Shown here: piece after piece, positions 1 to 5,600 of the stretch
How positions within the stretch are numbered: position 1 is the first letter of the stretch
How the letters are laid out: each line of letters opens with the position of its first letter
NCBI GenBank assembly: GCA_944384865.1
Contig: CALWVC010000044.1
Location: 1 to 9,676, forward strand
DNA: 9,676 bases
DNA from: an uncultured Clostridia bacterium
GTDB lineage: Bacteria > Bacillota > Clostridia > Oscillospirales > Acutalibacteraceae
Direction: 5' to 3'
Position numbers and translations under genes: made by a program
Notes under the pieces: generated by a model
The model's database searches: none
Told to the model about the DNA's origin: nothing
The model's input: the letters and a program-made list of their open reading frames with translations, nothing else

Positions 1-19
1 GGGGTGTGCGTCAACACGG

Positions 20-1087
20 TCAGGTGTGCGCCGGGTAAGCGACTTTGGAGTCGCCCCGCTGCGCCGCCACGTGGTAGCCGATGGATTCGATCCGGCGCTG
101 CAGACACAGGCGGCATTCCGCCGCTTCTTCGCCGGTGCAGATTTTATTGTCATAAAGTTCGTATTTTTTGCGCACCGATACCGGCGACAGATTGGGCATT
201 ACCACATTGGCGCCCGCCAAGATCCCCTGTTCCCGGCCGTCGGGGGCGATGGTGCCCAGGGCGGTGGTCGCCGGCAGCAGCACCGCCGGCAGCAGCAGCC
301 GGATCACGCTGAGCAAAAACAGCGTCAGCTCGAGAGTGCCGGCGGGGCGGTCGGCCAGCGGGGTGTCGTGATGGGGGATAAACGGGCCGATGCCTACCAT
401 ATGGGGCGCAAAGGTTTTGATAAATCGCAGGTCTTTGACCAGATGCCGGTCGGTCTGGCCCGGTGAGCCTACCATAAACCCGCAGCCGGTTTGAAAACCG
501 ATGGCCCGCAGGGTGTTTAAACAGTCCATCCGGTGGCGCCAGGACATAGACGCGGGGTGTAAAGACTGATAATGGGTCTCGTCGGCGGTTTCATGCCGCA
601 GCAGGTAGCGATCGGCGCCGGCGGCGTACAGCGCCCGATAACTGGCCGCGCTGCGCTCGCCCACCGACAGGGTTATCGCGCAGTCGGGCCAGGCGCTTTT
701 AATCTGCCGGACGATTGCACACAGCCGCGCATCGGTATAAAACGGATCTTCGCCGCCCTGGAGCACAAAGGTTCGAAAGCCCAGGGCATAGCCGGCTTCG
801 CAGCATTCCAGAATCTGTTCGCCGGTGAGCCGGTAACGGTCGGCGCAGGAATTGGAGCGGCGGATGCCGCAATAATAGCAGTCGTTTTTGCAGTAGTTTG
901 TAAACTCGATCAGGCCGCGCAGGTAAATATCTGTGTCATAATAGTGCCGGGCGGCCCGGCGGGCAAAGCCCGCGATATACGCCGCCGACTCATCGTCGCG
1001 CGCTTTTAGCAGCTGCAGCAGTTCGCCGTCGGGCAGATCGGCCTGGGCTGCCAGCCGGTCAATGCGCTGTTGTTGCGCCCGGTCCAT
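20..1087 (-). CDS. hydE: HydE, radical SAM [FeFe]-hydrogenase H-cluster maturase
   Basis: HydE is a cytoplasmic radical S-adenosylmethionine enzyme that works with HydF and HydG to build the diiron H-cluster of [FeFe] hydrogenase. Starting at the ATG at 1087 gives 355 aa, close to the usual family length of about 350. The [4Fe-4S]/SAM motif CxxxCxxC is C66, C70 and C73 (CKNDCYYCGIR). A second cysteine set, C317, C325 and C328 (CX7CX2C), matches the accessory Fe-S site of some HydE proteins such as that of Thermotoga. LQGGEDP at 109-115 and MVGSPGQT at 205-212 are also typical. The open frame extends upstream to about 1402, but this start overlaps the stop of the upstream regulator by one base (TGATG), which points to translational coupling. 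BioB and PylB are related enzymes; the context with the TM1266 gene favours HydE. The gene is intact and ends 19 bases from the window edge. Confidence 0.93.
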   Translation of the reverse strand: MDRAQQQRIDRLAAQADLPDGELLQLLKARDDESAAYIAGFARRAARHYYDTDIYLRGLIEFTNYCKNDCYYCGIRRSNSCADRYRLTGEQILECCEAGYALGFRTFVLQGGEDPFYTDARLCAIVRQIKSAWPDCAITLSVGERSAASYRALYAAGADRYLLRHETADETHYQSLHPASMSWRHRMDCLNTLRAIGFQTGCGFMVGSPGQTDRHLVKDLRFIKTFAPHMVGIGPFIPHHDTPLADRPAGTLELTLFLLSVIRLLLPAVLLPATTALGTIAPDGREQGILAGANVVMPNLSPVSVRKKYELYDNKICTGEEAAECRLCLQRRIESIGYHVAAQRGDSKVAYPAHT

Positions 1088-1344
1088 CAGGCTTGCTCCC
1101 CGCAGGGCGCATAAGCGGTTTTGGCGCACACGCCGGGCAGCCGCCCCAGTTTGCCTGACAGGGCGCTGATCACGTCTTGCGGGGCGTCTACCGCAACGCT
1201 GATGATATGTAAGCCCCGTTTGGGATAGGGAACCCCCATGCGCCCGATGATATACGAGCCGTAGATGTGCAGCAGCTCGTTGATCTGTTCTGCGATGTCT
1301 GTGTTTTGGACGATGATGCCGATAATGGCCACCCGTGTCTGCAT
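1087..1344 (-). CDS. TM1266-type putative iron-only hydrogenase system regulator
   Basis: This 85-aa protein begins MQTRVAIIGIIVQN and contains GSYIIGRMGVPYP around residues 30-42 and HIISVAVDAP around 46-55. That pattern fits the TM1266 family, small ferredoxin-fold (NikR C-terminal/ACT-like) proteins found beside hydrogenase maturation genes and called putative regulators. The biochemical role is not established. The ATG at 1344 is preceded by a strong AGGAGG (1350-1355, minus strand) with a five-base gap, which rules out the longer open frame reaching 1548. It is the first gene of the operon and its TGA overlaps the hydE start by one base. A terminator-like hairpin lies just upstream of its ribosome-binding site, so expression may be controlled in the leader. 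Confidence 0.85.
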   Translation of the reverse strand: MQTRVAIIGIIVQNTDIAEQINELLHIYGSYIIGRMGVPYPKRGLHIISVAVDAPQDVISALSGKLGRLPGVCAKTAYAPCGEQA

Positions 1345-1503
1345 AACAACCTCCTGAAAAAGCAAAAGCGCGCCCGGCAAAAGGGCGCGCCTGATCTGAC
1401 AAACAGAAAAAAGCCTGGCCTTTCGCCGCAAATGAATTTTGGCGTCAGAAAAATGAAAACCGCCTTGCCGAAAGCGTTGCTCGCGGCTCGGAAATTTGTA
1501 ATC
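1345..1503 (-). promoter_or_regulatory. Long 5' leader of the hyd operon, possible attenuator
   Basis: Between the predicted promoter and the first gene lie about 150 nt with no convincing ORF. On the minus strand they contain several GC-rich segments that could pair, for example CCG/CGG and GCG/CGC around 1465-1490 and GGCG/CGCC around 1440-1468, before the terminator hairpin at 1368-1390 and the ribosome-binding site. I do not recognise a known riboswitch class. A regulated leader is inferred only from its length and from the terminator placed immediately before the ribosome-binding site. Confidence 0.4.
1368..1390 (-). terminator. Terminator-like hairpin in the hyd operon leader
   Basis: GCGCGCCC (1368-1375) and GGGCGCGC (1383-1390) form a perfect 8-bp GC stem with a 7-nt loop. 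Read on the minus strand it is followed by TTTTGCTTTTT, the layout of an intrinsic terminator. It sits about 12 nt before the AGGAGG of the TM1266-type gene. It could attenuate the hyd operon or stop transcripts arriving from the prophage repressor gene upstream. The plus-strand side has no T-run. Confidence 0.65.
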
Positions 1504-1532
1504 AGTATAGCACAACCGATGGGAAAACGCAA
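1504..1532 (-). promoter_or_regulatory. Predicted sigma-A promoter of the hyd operon
   Basis: On the minus strand, TTGCGT (1527-1532) and TATACT (1504-1509) are separated by 17 bp. The -10 is 5/6 to consensus and the -35 is weak. Transcription would start near 1497 and run left into the TM1266-type gene and hydE. The promoter lies on the host side of the junction, so insertion of the prophage seems to have left the operon its own promoter. Confidence 0.5.
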
Positions 1533-1724
1533 GGGGAAATGCAACCATTTACAACGACAGGCGCGGCGGGTGCAGCAACGCGTGGATTCGTATGGCGTGT
1601 ATTGGTGTGGGGTGTGGCGCGGGCAGTATGCCGGGTGTGTTGGGCGGGGCGTTGTGGGGCGTGGGGCGGATGCCCGGCGTTTAAAGTGTGGGTCGGGCAA
1701 AGGCGCCGGACCGGATCAACCGGA
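1533..1724. other. Non-coding host/prophage junction, G-rich on the plus strand
   Basis: No credible gene lies between the hyd promoter and the stop of the phage repressor; open frames here are low-complexity shadows. The plus strand is rich in G and T, with a quadruplex-forming motif at 1642-1666 and a tandem 9-bp repeat (ACCGGATCA twice) at 1710-1727 that overlaps the repressor stop codon. The left attachment site is expected somewhere here because genes to the left are bacterial and genes to the right are phage. Its exact position cannot be seen without the right end of the prophage. Confidence 0.5.
1642..1666 (+). other. Canonical G-quadruplex motif
   Basis: Four G-runs (GGG 1642-1644, GGGG 1646-1649, GGGG 1656-1659, GGGG 1663-1666) are separated by loops C, CGTTGT and CGT, which meets the G3+N1-7 rule. 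A fifth G-run at 1633-1635 lies just upstream. The motif is in the non-coding junction, about 60 bp beyond the stop of the repressor gene. Confidence 0.6.
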
Positions 1725-2411
1725 TCACACCTGTTTGGTGATGCTTTTGACCAGGCCGACCACTTGCAGACGCAGAATCTCCGGGCCCTCGAACCGCTTG
1801 GTCTGGTATTCGGGATTGATGGACTGCAGCTCGATCCAGTCGTGGCCGTAAACCACCCGTTTGACAAAGCCTTCTTCGCCGTCGAGCAGCACCACGGCAA
1901 TGGAACCGCTGTCTACCGAGGCCTGTTTATGCACCTGGATCACGTCGCCGTCTTCGATTTTCGGATACATTGAATCGCCCCGGACGGTGATGCAGATGGT
2001 TTGGGCCGCTTCTTCGTCGGAAGCGATATACAGCGGGATATAGCCCACGATTTCACTGCGGGCGCAGGCCCCAAAGCCTGCCGACGCATTTTCAAACAGC
2101 GGGATCATTCGGATATTGCGGCTGTTCAGCCGGTGGAGGCTGTCATGCAGCGGCAGCAGCCGGCCGTCTTCCGGCCCGCGGGCGTAATCGTAATCGATGG
2201 GCGCGCCCGGCTGCCGGTTTTTGGTCTTGCCCAGCAGGTAATCTACAGACACGCCGAAATAATCGGCCAAAATCTCCAGCTTGTCCTGCTTCGGCTTGGA
2301 GCGCCCGTTTTTCCAGTCGCTGAAGGTGGAGTTGGAAATGCCGGTTTCTTTGGCGACTTTATAGGTAGAAATCCCCCGCTCTTGTAATAGCTGCATAAAA
2401 ATTTCATACAT
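1725..2411 (-). CDS. Prophage CI/LexA-like repressor (XRE HTH + S24 peptidase)
   Basis: This 228-aa protein has an N-terminal XRE helix-turn-helix (about residues 5-62, with STYKVAKETGISNSTFSDWK and VSVDYLL) and a C-terminal S24 self-cleaving domain (about 100-228). The likely cleavage site is Ala111-Gly112 in ASAGFG. The Ser/Lys catalytic dyad is Ser147 in GDSMYP and Lys184 in GFVKRV. Known proteins of this design keep the prophage silent and cleave themselves after RecA activation by DNA damage. The ATG at 2411 follows GAGGTG (2420-2425, minus strand) with an eight-base gap. The gene is divergent from the early phage genes, and four repeated operators lie between them, as expected for the lysogeny switch. 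A cellular LexA is less likely given that context and the XRE-type DNA-binding domain. Confidence 0.92.
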   Translation of the reverse strand: MYEIFMQLLQERGISTYKVAKETGISNSTFSDWKNGRSKPKQDKLEILADYFGVSVDYLLGKTKNRQPGAPIDYDYARGPEDGRLLPLHDSLHRLNSRNIRMIPLFENASAGFGACARSEIVGYIPLYIASDEEAAQTICITVRGDSMYPKIEDGDVIQVHKQASVDSGSIAVVLLDGEEGFVKRVVYGHDWIELQSINPEYQTKRFEGPEILRLQVVGLVKSITKQV

Positions 2412-2456
2412 CTTTTGTTCACCTCGACATATTTCGGAAAACCCAACTATTTTACC

Positions 2457-2485
2457 TTGACTATAACGGATATCCGTAATATACT
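2457..2485 (+). promoter_or_regulatory. Predicted early (lytic) promoter
   Basis: TTGACT (2457-2462) and TATACT (2480-2485) are each 5/6 to consensus, with an exact 17-bp spacer. Operator O1 (2464-2479) fills the spacer, so a bound repressor would exclude RNA polymerase. Transcription would start near 2492 and run right to the early genes at 2650. Confidence 0.7.
2464..2479. promoter_or_regulatory. Repressor operator O1
   Basis: TAACGGATATCCGTAA is close to a perfect palindrome (ACGGATATCCGT core). It is the best match to the four-site consensus and lies inside the spacer of the predicted early promoter. Confidence 0.75.
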
Positions 2486-2495
2486 AGTGAAAGAC

Positions 2496-2511
2496 AAACG
2501 GAAAACCGTAA
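2496..2511. promoter_or_regulatory. Repressor operator O2
   Basis: AAACGGAAAACCGTAA shares the CCGTAA half-site and ACGG core with O1. Its centre is 32 bp from that of O1 and lies just downstream of the predicted early transcription start. Confidence 0.7.
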
Positions 2512-2553
2512 TAATGAATGTATATTTTTCCATAATCTAGTTTACACACCTAT

Positions 2554-2582
2554 AGTTTATTACGTTTTTCCGTAATTGTCAA
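2554..2582 (-). promoter_or_regulatory. Predicted repressor promoter, facing the early promoter
   Basis: On the minus strand, a perfect TTGACA (2577-2582) and TAAACT (2554-2559, 4/6) are separated by 17 bp, with operator O3 (2560-2575) filling the spacer. Transcription would start near 2547 and run left to the repressor gene, with a 5' UTR of about 135 nt. A weaker alternative is TGTAAA (2541-2546) with TATACA (2519-2524), minus strand, 16-bp spacer. Confidence 0.5.
2560..2575. promoter_or_regulatory. Repressor operator O3
   Basis: TTACGTTTTTCCGTAA has TTACG and CCGTAA half-sites. It fills the spacer of the predicted leftward repressor promoter, and its centre is 64 bp from that of O2. Confidence 0.7.
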
Positions 2583-2590
2583 GACTTTTT

Positions 2591-2606
2591 TTACGATATT
2601 CCGTAA
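2591..2606. promoter_or_regulatory. Repressor operator O4
   Basis: TTACGATATTCCGTAA has the same half-sites. Its centre is 31 bp from that of O3, and it lies just upstream of the -35 of the predicted repressor promoter, where a bound protein could either block or activate. Confidence 0.7.
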
Positions 2607-2649
2607 GTTTCTGCGGATTCGAATCAGAAAACAGGGAGGCATAAACAAC

Positions 2650-2931
2650 ATGCTGACAGAGTATGGAATGCAGGTGCGGACACGGCTGATGCAGTTGGGA
2701 AAGACGCAGCACTGGCTGATCCAGCAGGCCCGGCAGCATACAGACCGCTATCTGGATAGCTCCAATCTGTATAAGCTGCTGCATGGTCGGCTGCACAGCG
2801 ACGCGCTGTGCGACGCGGTCAATCGGGTGTTGGAGCTGCCGCCGCAGGCGGGCAAGGCGCAGGGGCGCCGGCGCGGCGAACAGGCACCGGCGGGTACTGT
2901 GACGCGGCAACGTATAGGGGGCGATGTGTGA
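2650..2931 (+). CDS. Small early phage HTH-type (Cro/XRE-like) protein
   Basis: This 93-aa protein starts at an ATG preceded by GGGAGG (2634-2639). Residues 1-65 look like a compact helical DNA-binding domain of a type common in Firmicute phages (MLTEYGMQVRTRLMQLGKTQ, then DSSNLYKLLHGR and a C-terminal helix). Residues 68-93 are basic and probably disordered. It is the first gene after the switch and therefore a candidate Cro-like or early regulator. No DNA target can be assigned, although an unrelated palindromic stretch at 2608-2630, just before the gene, is one possibility. It overlaps the next gene by one base. Confidence 0.75.
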   Translation: MLTEYGMQVRTRLMQLGKTQHWLIQQARQHTDRYLDSSNLYKLLHGRLHSDALCDAVNRVLELPPQAGKAQGRRRGEQAPAGTVTRQRIGGDV

Positions 2932-3176
2932 TGGCGGGGCTTTGGGTCGGGCTGTTGGTGACGGCAGGGGTCGCGGCGGCCGGCGGTATGGGATGGTTGT
3001 TATCTGCGGCCCGGGCGCCACGGCGGCACCGGCGGGCGGTGCATAAACTGCGGCGGGAGGCCGCCCGGCTGCGCAGGCGCAACCGGCGGCTGATATTGCT
3101 GAACCGGCGGCTGGCCGGGCGGATGCTGGAGCTGGAGCTGTTGGCCGGGCGGTATATGTCGGATTTAAAGCAGTGA
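2931..3176 (+). CDS. Small phage membrane protein with basic coiled coil
   Basis: Start chosen at the ATG at 2931, which overlaps the preceding TGA by one base (TGATG). The longer open frame from 2808 would lie inside the upstream gene. The 81-aa product has one hydrophobic segment (about residues 4-26) followed by a very Arg-rich, heptad-like helix (about 30-75). I do not recognise the family. The predicted form is a single-pass inner-membrane protein with a positively charged cytoplasmic tail. It belongs to the early operon and has no visible enzyme motif. Confidence 0.6.
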   Translation: MAGLWVGLLVTAGVAAAGGMGWLLSAARAPRRHRRAVHKLRREAARLRRRNRRLILLNRRLAGRMLELELLAGRYMSDLKQ

Positions 3177-3201
3177 GACAACGCGGGAAAGGAGCACAAT
3201 T

Positions 3202-3381
3202 ATGACCCATTCACAGATGTTGCAGGCGGCGATTCTGGCGGTGATGCAGACCGGCGCGACGCCGGAAAACTTTGAGATCTGCGCTTATTTATATAAAGAA
3301 TATGCGGCGCAGCGGTTTTTGGAGCAACAGGCCAAAGAGCAGGCGCAGGCCGAGCCGGTCTGCGGCGGGCCGGCATTGTGA
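3202..3381 (+). CDS. Small conserved-looking phage protein, 59 aa
   Basis: The ATG at 3202 follows GGAAAGGAG (3186-3194), a strong ribosome-binding site. The 59-aa product (starting MTHSQMLQAAILAVMQTGAT, then PENFEICAYLYKEYAAQRFL) looks like a folded helical protein rather than random sequence. Its TGA overlaps the GTG start of the next gene (GTGA), the same coupling seen across this operon. Function unknown. The spacing, ribosome-binding site and overlap support a real gene despite its size. Confidence 0.7.
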   Translation: MTHSQMLQAAILAVMQTGATPENFEICAYLYKEYAAQRFLEQQAKEQAQAEPVCGGPAL

Positions 3382-3584
3382 GCCGGTGTATCCGGGGCGC
3401 AGGCGACTGCGACGGATGCGGCCTTTGCGGGGTATACGGTTTTGCGGCGGCAGTATGCGGCGTGTGCGGCGCCGAGATTCACGGGCCGGTGGCGCAGCAG
3501 CATGGCACGCTGGTGTGTGCGGCGTGCGTCCGGCGGGAACCGGGCGGCACGGCGGCGGTTTTTATTCGCAGGGACGGGGCGTAA
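3378..3584 (+). CDS. Cysteine-rich zinc-ribbon-like phage protein
   Basis: A GTG start at 3378 overlaps the previous stop as GTGA. The 68-aa product has eight cysteines: C4, C11, C14, C17, C27, C30, C47 and C50. They include CDGCGLC, CGVC and CAAC, a layout consistent with one or two zinc ribbons. Such small metal-binding proteins are frequent in phage early operons, but their roles are mostly unknown; nucleic-acid or protein binding is a guess. No catalytic motif is visible. Two other frames are open over the same stretch, but neither has the cysteine pattern or a coupled start. Confidence 0.65.
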   Translation: MSRCIRGAGDCDGCGLCGVYGFAAAVCGVCGAEIHGPVAQQHGTLVCAACVRREPGGTAAVFIRRDGA

Positions 3585-3648
3585 ACCGGGCGGCCGGGAA
3601 ACCGGCTGCGGACAATGGTGCAAAACAACGTGAACGGAGGAGGTTGTA

Positions 3649-4338
3649 TTGGCGGAAAAAAGCACCTTTATCAAGCTGGACCGCAACATTTTAAACTGGG
3701 GTTGGTTTCAGCAGGGCGAAACGCTGAAAATGTTTTTATATTTTATTTTGACGGCGAGTATCCGGGACAGGCAATGGCAGGGCGTTGCACTCAAACGCGG
3801 GCAGCTTGTGACCTCGATCCGGCAGCTGGCGGACAAGCTGCAGATGACGCCCCGGGGGGTTCGGACCTCGCTGAACCGGTTGAAATCGACAGGCGAGGTG
3901 ACACAGCAGTCTACCAACCGGTATACGGTGATCACGGTCAATAATTATGACAAATATCAGTCGAGCGGCACGCCCGGCGGCAAACGGCCGGCACAGGACC
4001 GGCAGGCCGGCGGCACGGCAGCGGCACAAGAACAAGAATATAAGAAAGACCAGAAGGACAAGAAGGATCAGAAGGGTGAGAAGCGGCAGACGGCGTTTGT
4101 GCCGCCGACGCTGGAGCAGGTGCGGGCGTATTGCGAACAGCATAATCTGACGCTGGACGCAGAGCGGTTTTTAAATTTTTACCAGTCGAAGGGTTGGATG
4201 GTCGGCAGCAGCCCGATGCGGGACTGGAAGGCGGCGGTACGGGGCTGGCGCGGCGGGCGCTCGACAACAGCGTATACCGGCAGCCGCAGCTATGATCTGG
4301 AACAATTGCAGCGGCAATTCAACCGGTTTGACGATTGA
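3649..4338 (+). CDS. Phage replisome organiser / replication initiator-like protein
   Basis: The TTG at 3649 follows GGAGGAGG (about 3636-3643) with a five-base gap. The 229-aa product has an N-terminal winged-helix region (about 5-105) with FIKLDRNILNWGWF, LKRGQLVTSIRQLADKL and VTQQSTNRYTVITVNNYDKY, typical of Firmicute phage replisome-organiser N-domains. A lysine/aspartate/glutamine linker (about 108-146, with KKDQKDKKDQKGEK) follows. The C-terminal part (about 152-229) holds FLNFYQSKGWMVG and DWKAAVRGW, a module seen at the end of many phage initiators. Such proteins bind the phage origin and recruit the host helicase. No separate helicase loader follows, so either the C-terminal part does that job or the host loader is used. 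The linker DNA is purine-rich and repetitive and might be part of an origin (speculative). Confidence 0.8.
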   Translation: MAEKSTFIKLDRNILNWGWFQQGETLKMFLYFILTASIRDRQWQGVALKRGQLVTSIRQLADKLQMTPRGVRTSLNRLKSTGEVTQQSTNRYTVITVNNYDKYQSSGTPGGKRPAQDRQAGGTAAAQEQEYKKDQKDKKDQKGEKRQTAFVPPTLEQVRAYCEQHNLTLDAERFLNFYQSKGWMVGSSPMRDWKAAVRGWRGGRSTTAYTGSRSYDLEQLQRQFNRFDD

Positions 4339-4455
4339 CGATTGGCGGGATCCGTCGTATACCCGGACATATCGGCCTTGCGGCGGGGTGCAGCGCGCGC
4401 CGCGGATATTCGGGCAGGCAAAGCGGCAGGACAACAGCGAAAGGAAGGGTTGACA

Positions 4456-4869
4456 ATGAAGGGACAATATGAAACAGACCGGCAGCTGCCGGCGTATCCA
4501 TGCGAGACCTGCGGACAGCGGGACGGCTATTGCGACTGGAAGGCGTGCGAACGGCACGGCCGGTGGTTCGCAGTTTATTGGGGCAATGTGCGCCGGATTG
4601 CGCAGGGGCTGCGCCGGCGGCGGGACGCCCGGGAGCAGCAGGCGGCGCAACAGAATCTGGCGGCGCTGACGGGTTTGGCGGGCCTGGCCGGTCAGGCGGC
4701 GCACCGGCGGCAGAACGGTATATATGACGCGGCGGCCGGTCGGCGCGGCATGGGTATGCCGGCTGCGCAGGGGATTTTGCCAGTGGGGCTGGCAGGCGGA
4801 GGGCGGCAGAATCCGACGGCGTATGGCGTTTGTGACGGTCGTGCCGCAGAGCAGGAGCGGCGGGCATGA
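4456..4869 (+). CDS. Phage protein with N-terminal CxxC zinc-finger-like motif
   Basis: Start chosen at the ATG at 4456, which has GGAAGGG at 4443-4449. The frame is open back to a TTG at 4342, but that stretch lacks a good ribosome-binding site. The 137-aa product has C16, C19, C26 and C31 (CETC, CDW, AC) followed by RWFAVYWGNVRRI, a pattern of small phage zinc proteins found near replication and ArpU-type genes. The rest (about 50-137) is Ala/Gly/Arg/Gln-rich and probably disordered. The stop overlaps the next ATG as ATGA. Function unknown. Confidence 0.65.
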   Translation: MKGQYETDRQLPAYPCETCGQRDGYCDWKACERHGRWFAVYWGNVRRIAQGLRRRRDAREQQAAQQNLAALTGLAGLAGQAAHRRQNGIYDAAAGRRGMGMPAAQGILPVGLAGGGRQNPTAYGVCDGRAAEQERRA

Positions 4870-5291
4870 CCAGACAGGAGCTGGCGCAGTTCGGGCACTT
4901 AAAGCGGGAGATCGCCTTGCTGGAGGACAAGCTGCACCGCGCCAGGGAGCAGGCGCTGCAAATGGGCCGCGTCCCCGACGGCATGCCCCGGGGCAGCGCA
5001 ACCGGTGATCCGGTGGGGGTGCAGACGGCGAATATTGTGCTCTATGAAACGCTGCTTACACAGAAGCTGGAGGAATGCCAGCGGCTGCTGAACGAGATCA
5101 CCGCGTTTATCAACGGCATCGGCGACAGCCTGCTGCGGCAGGTGTTTTTGCTGCGGTATGTAGAAGGGCTGACCTGGAACCGGGTGGCCGACCGGATCGG
5201 CGGCGGCAACACCGAAAACAGCCTGAAGCAGATGCACAGCCGGTATCTGCGCGCCCATCTGGATTGTCACACATGTCACACCGGCGTATGA
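4866..5291 (+). CDS. DUF1492/ArpU-like phage transcriptional regulator
   Basis: This 141-aa protein has an N-terminal coiled coil (about 5-35), a loop with DGMPRGSATGD (38-48), a second helix pair (about 53-85) and a C-terminal sigma-70 region-4-like helix-turn-helix (about 88-130, with RQVFLLRYVEGLTWNRVADR). This order is that of the DUF1492/ArpU group, placed at the end of the early operon in Firmicute phages and linked to activation of late genes. The ATG overlaps the preceding stop (ATGA). The last codons (CHTCHTGV) are encoded by a TGTCACA direct repeat that also forms the -35 part of a strong promoter. The protein may therefore act on a site inside its own gene (inference). Confidence 0.8.
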   Translation: MTRQELAQFGHLKREIALLEDKLHRAREQALQMGRVPDGMPRGSATGDPVGVQTANIVLYETLLTQKLEECQRLLNEITAFINGIGDSLLRQVFLLRYVEGLTWNRVADRIGGGNTENSLKQMHSRYLRAHLDCHTCHTGV

Positions 5292-5292
5292 T
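5264..5292 (+). promoter_or_regulatory. Predicted late promoter in the 3' end of the ArpU-like gene
   Basis: TTGTCA (5264-5269) and TATGAT (5287-5292) are each 5/6 to consensus, with an exact 17-bp spacer. TGTCACA occurs at 5265-5271 and again at 5274-5280, giving a 9-bp-phased direct repeat across the -35 and spacer. The site lies immediately downstream of the DNA encoding the presumed activator's HTH and upstream of the packaging genes. A transcript would start near 5299. Confidence 0.6.
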
Positions 5293-5467
5293 ATAGTGTA
5301 TACAGGCTCTTAAAACCATGGTTCGGAGCCGCCGTCCGGCGCGGCGCAAAAAGCGGCGGGAGCCGGCTTTGGCGCTTTGGCGGGCGGCAAGCAGGCTTTT
5401 GTACAACCGGCAGGGCTGCAACATCGAAGCGGCCGAGGTGGGCTTGGGGGTAGTGGTACAAAAGCGG

Positions 5468-5495
5468 CCGCCCGGCGATTTTGCCGGGCGGTTTT
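5468..5495 (+). terminator. Strong intrinsic terminator upstream of the late genes
   Basis: CCGCCCGGC (5468-5476) and GCCGGGCGG (5483-5491) form a perfect 9-bp GC stem with loop GATTTT, followed by TTTT (5492-5495). It lies about 195 nt after the predicted late promoter and 247 nt before terS. It would end early or leader transcripts unless they are antiterminated. Confidence 0.75.
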
Positions 5496-5600
5496 GACGC
5501 TTCGGCGGGTACGCCGGGCGCTGAAAACGGGGAGATCAGCCGGTCCGGGCAGCGGTTTGTAAAGCGCGCCGGGCGCGGGCTGTAACCAGACGGCACCAAA

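Noticed and set aside
26..1009. Several long plus-strand open frames across hydE
   Set aside because: They are antisense shadows of a clearly recognised HydE with all its cysteine motifs, caused by GC-rich codon bias.
1188..1700. Minus-strand frames of 130-170 aa across the junction
   Set aside because: Proline/arginine/threonine-rich products made by the C-rich strand, overlapping the TM1266-type gene in another frame with no supporting start.
4171..5001. Long minus-strand frame of 276 aa opposite the early genes
   Set aside because: Low-complexity Pro/Ala/Arg product antisense to three coupled plus-strand genes; no ribosome-binding site or recognisable domain.
4724..5008. Alternative plus frame overlapping the zinc-finger-like gene and the ArpU-like gene
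   Set aside because: The frame ending at 4869 is joined to the next gene by an ATGA overlap and carries a cysteine motif; the alternative has neither a good start nor a known domain.
5318..5497. A 59-aa frame starting at an ATG in the late leader
   Set aside because: No ribosome-binding site, very basic low-complexity product, and its last codons are the terminator hairpin.
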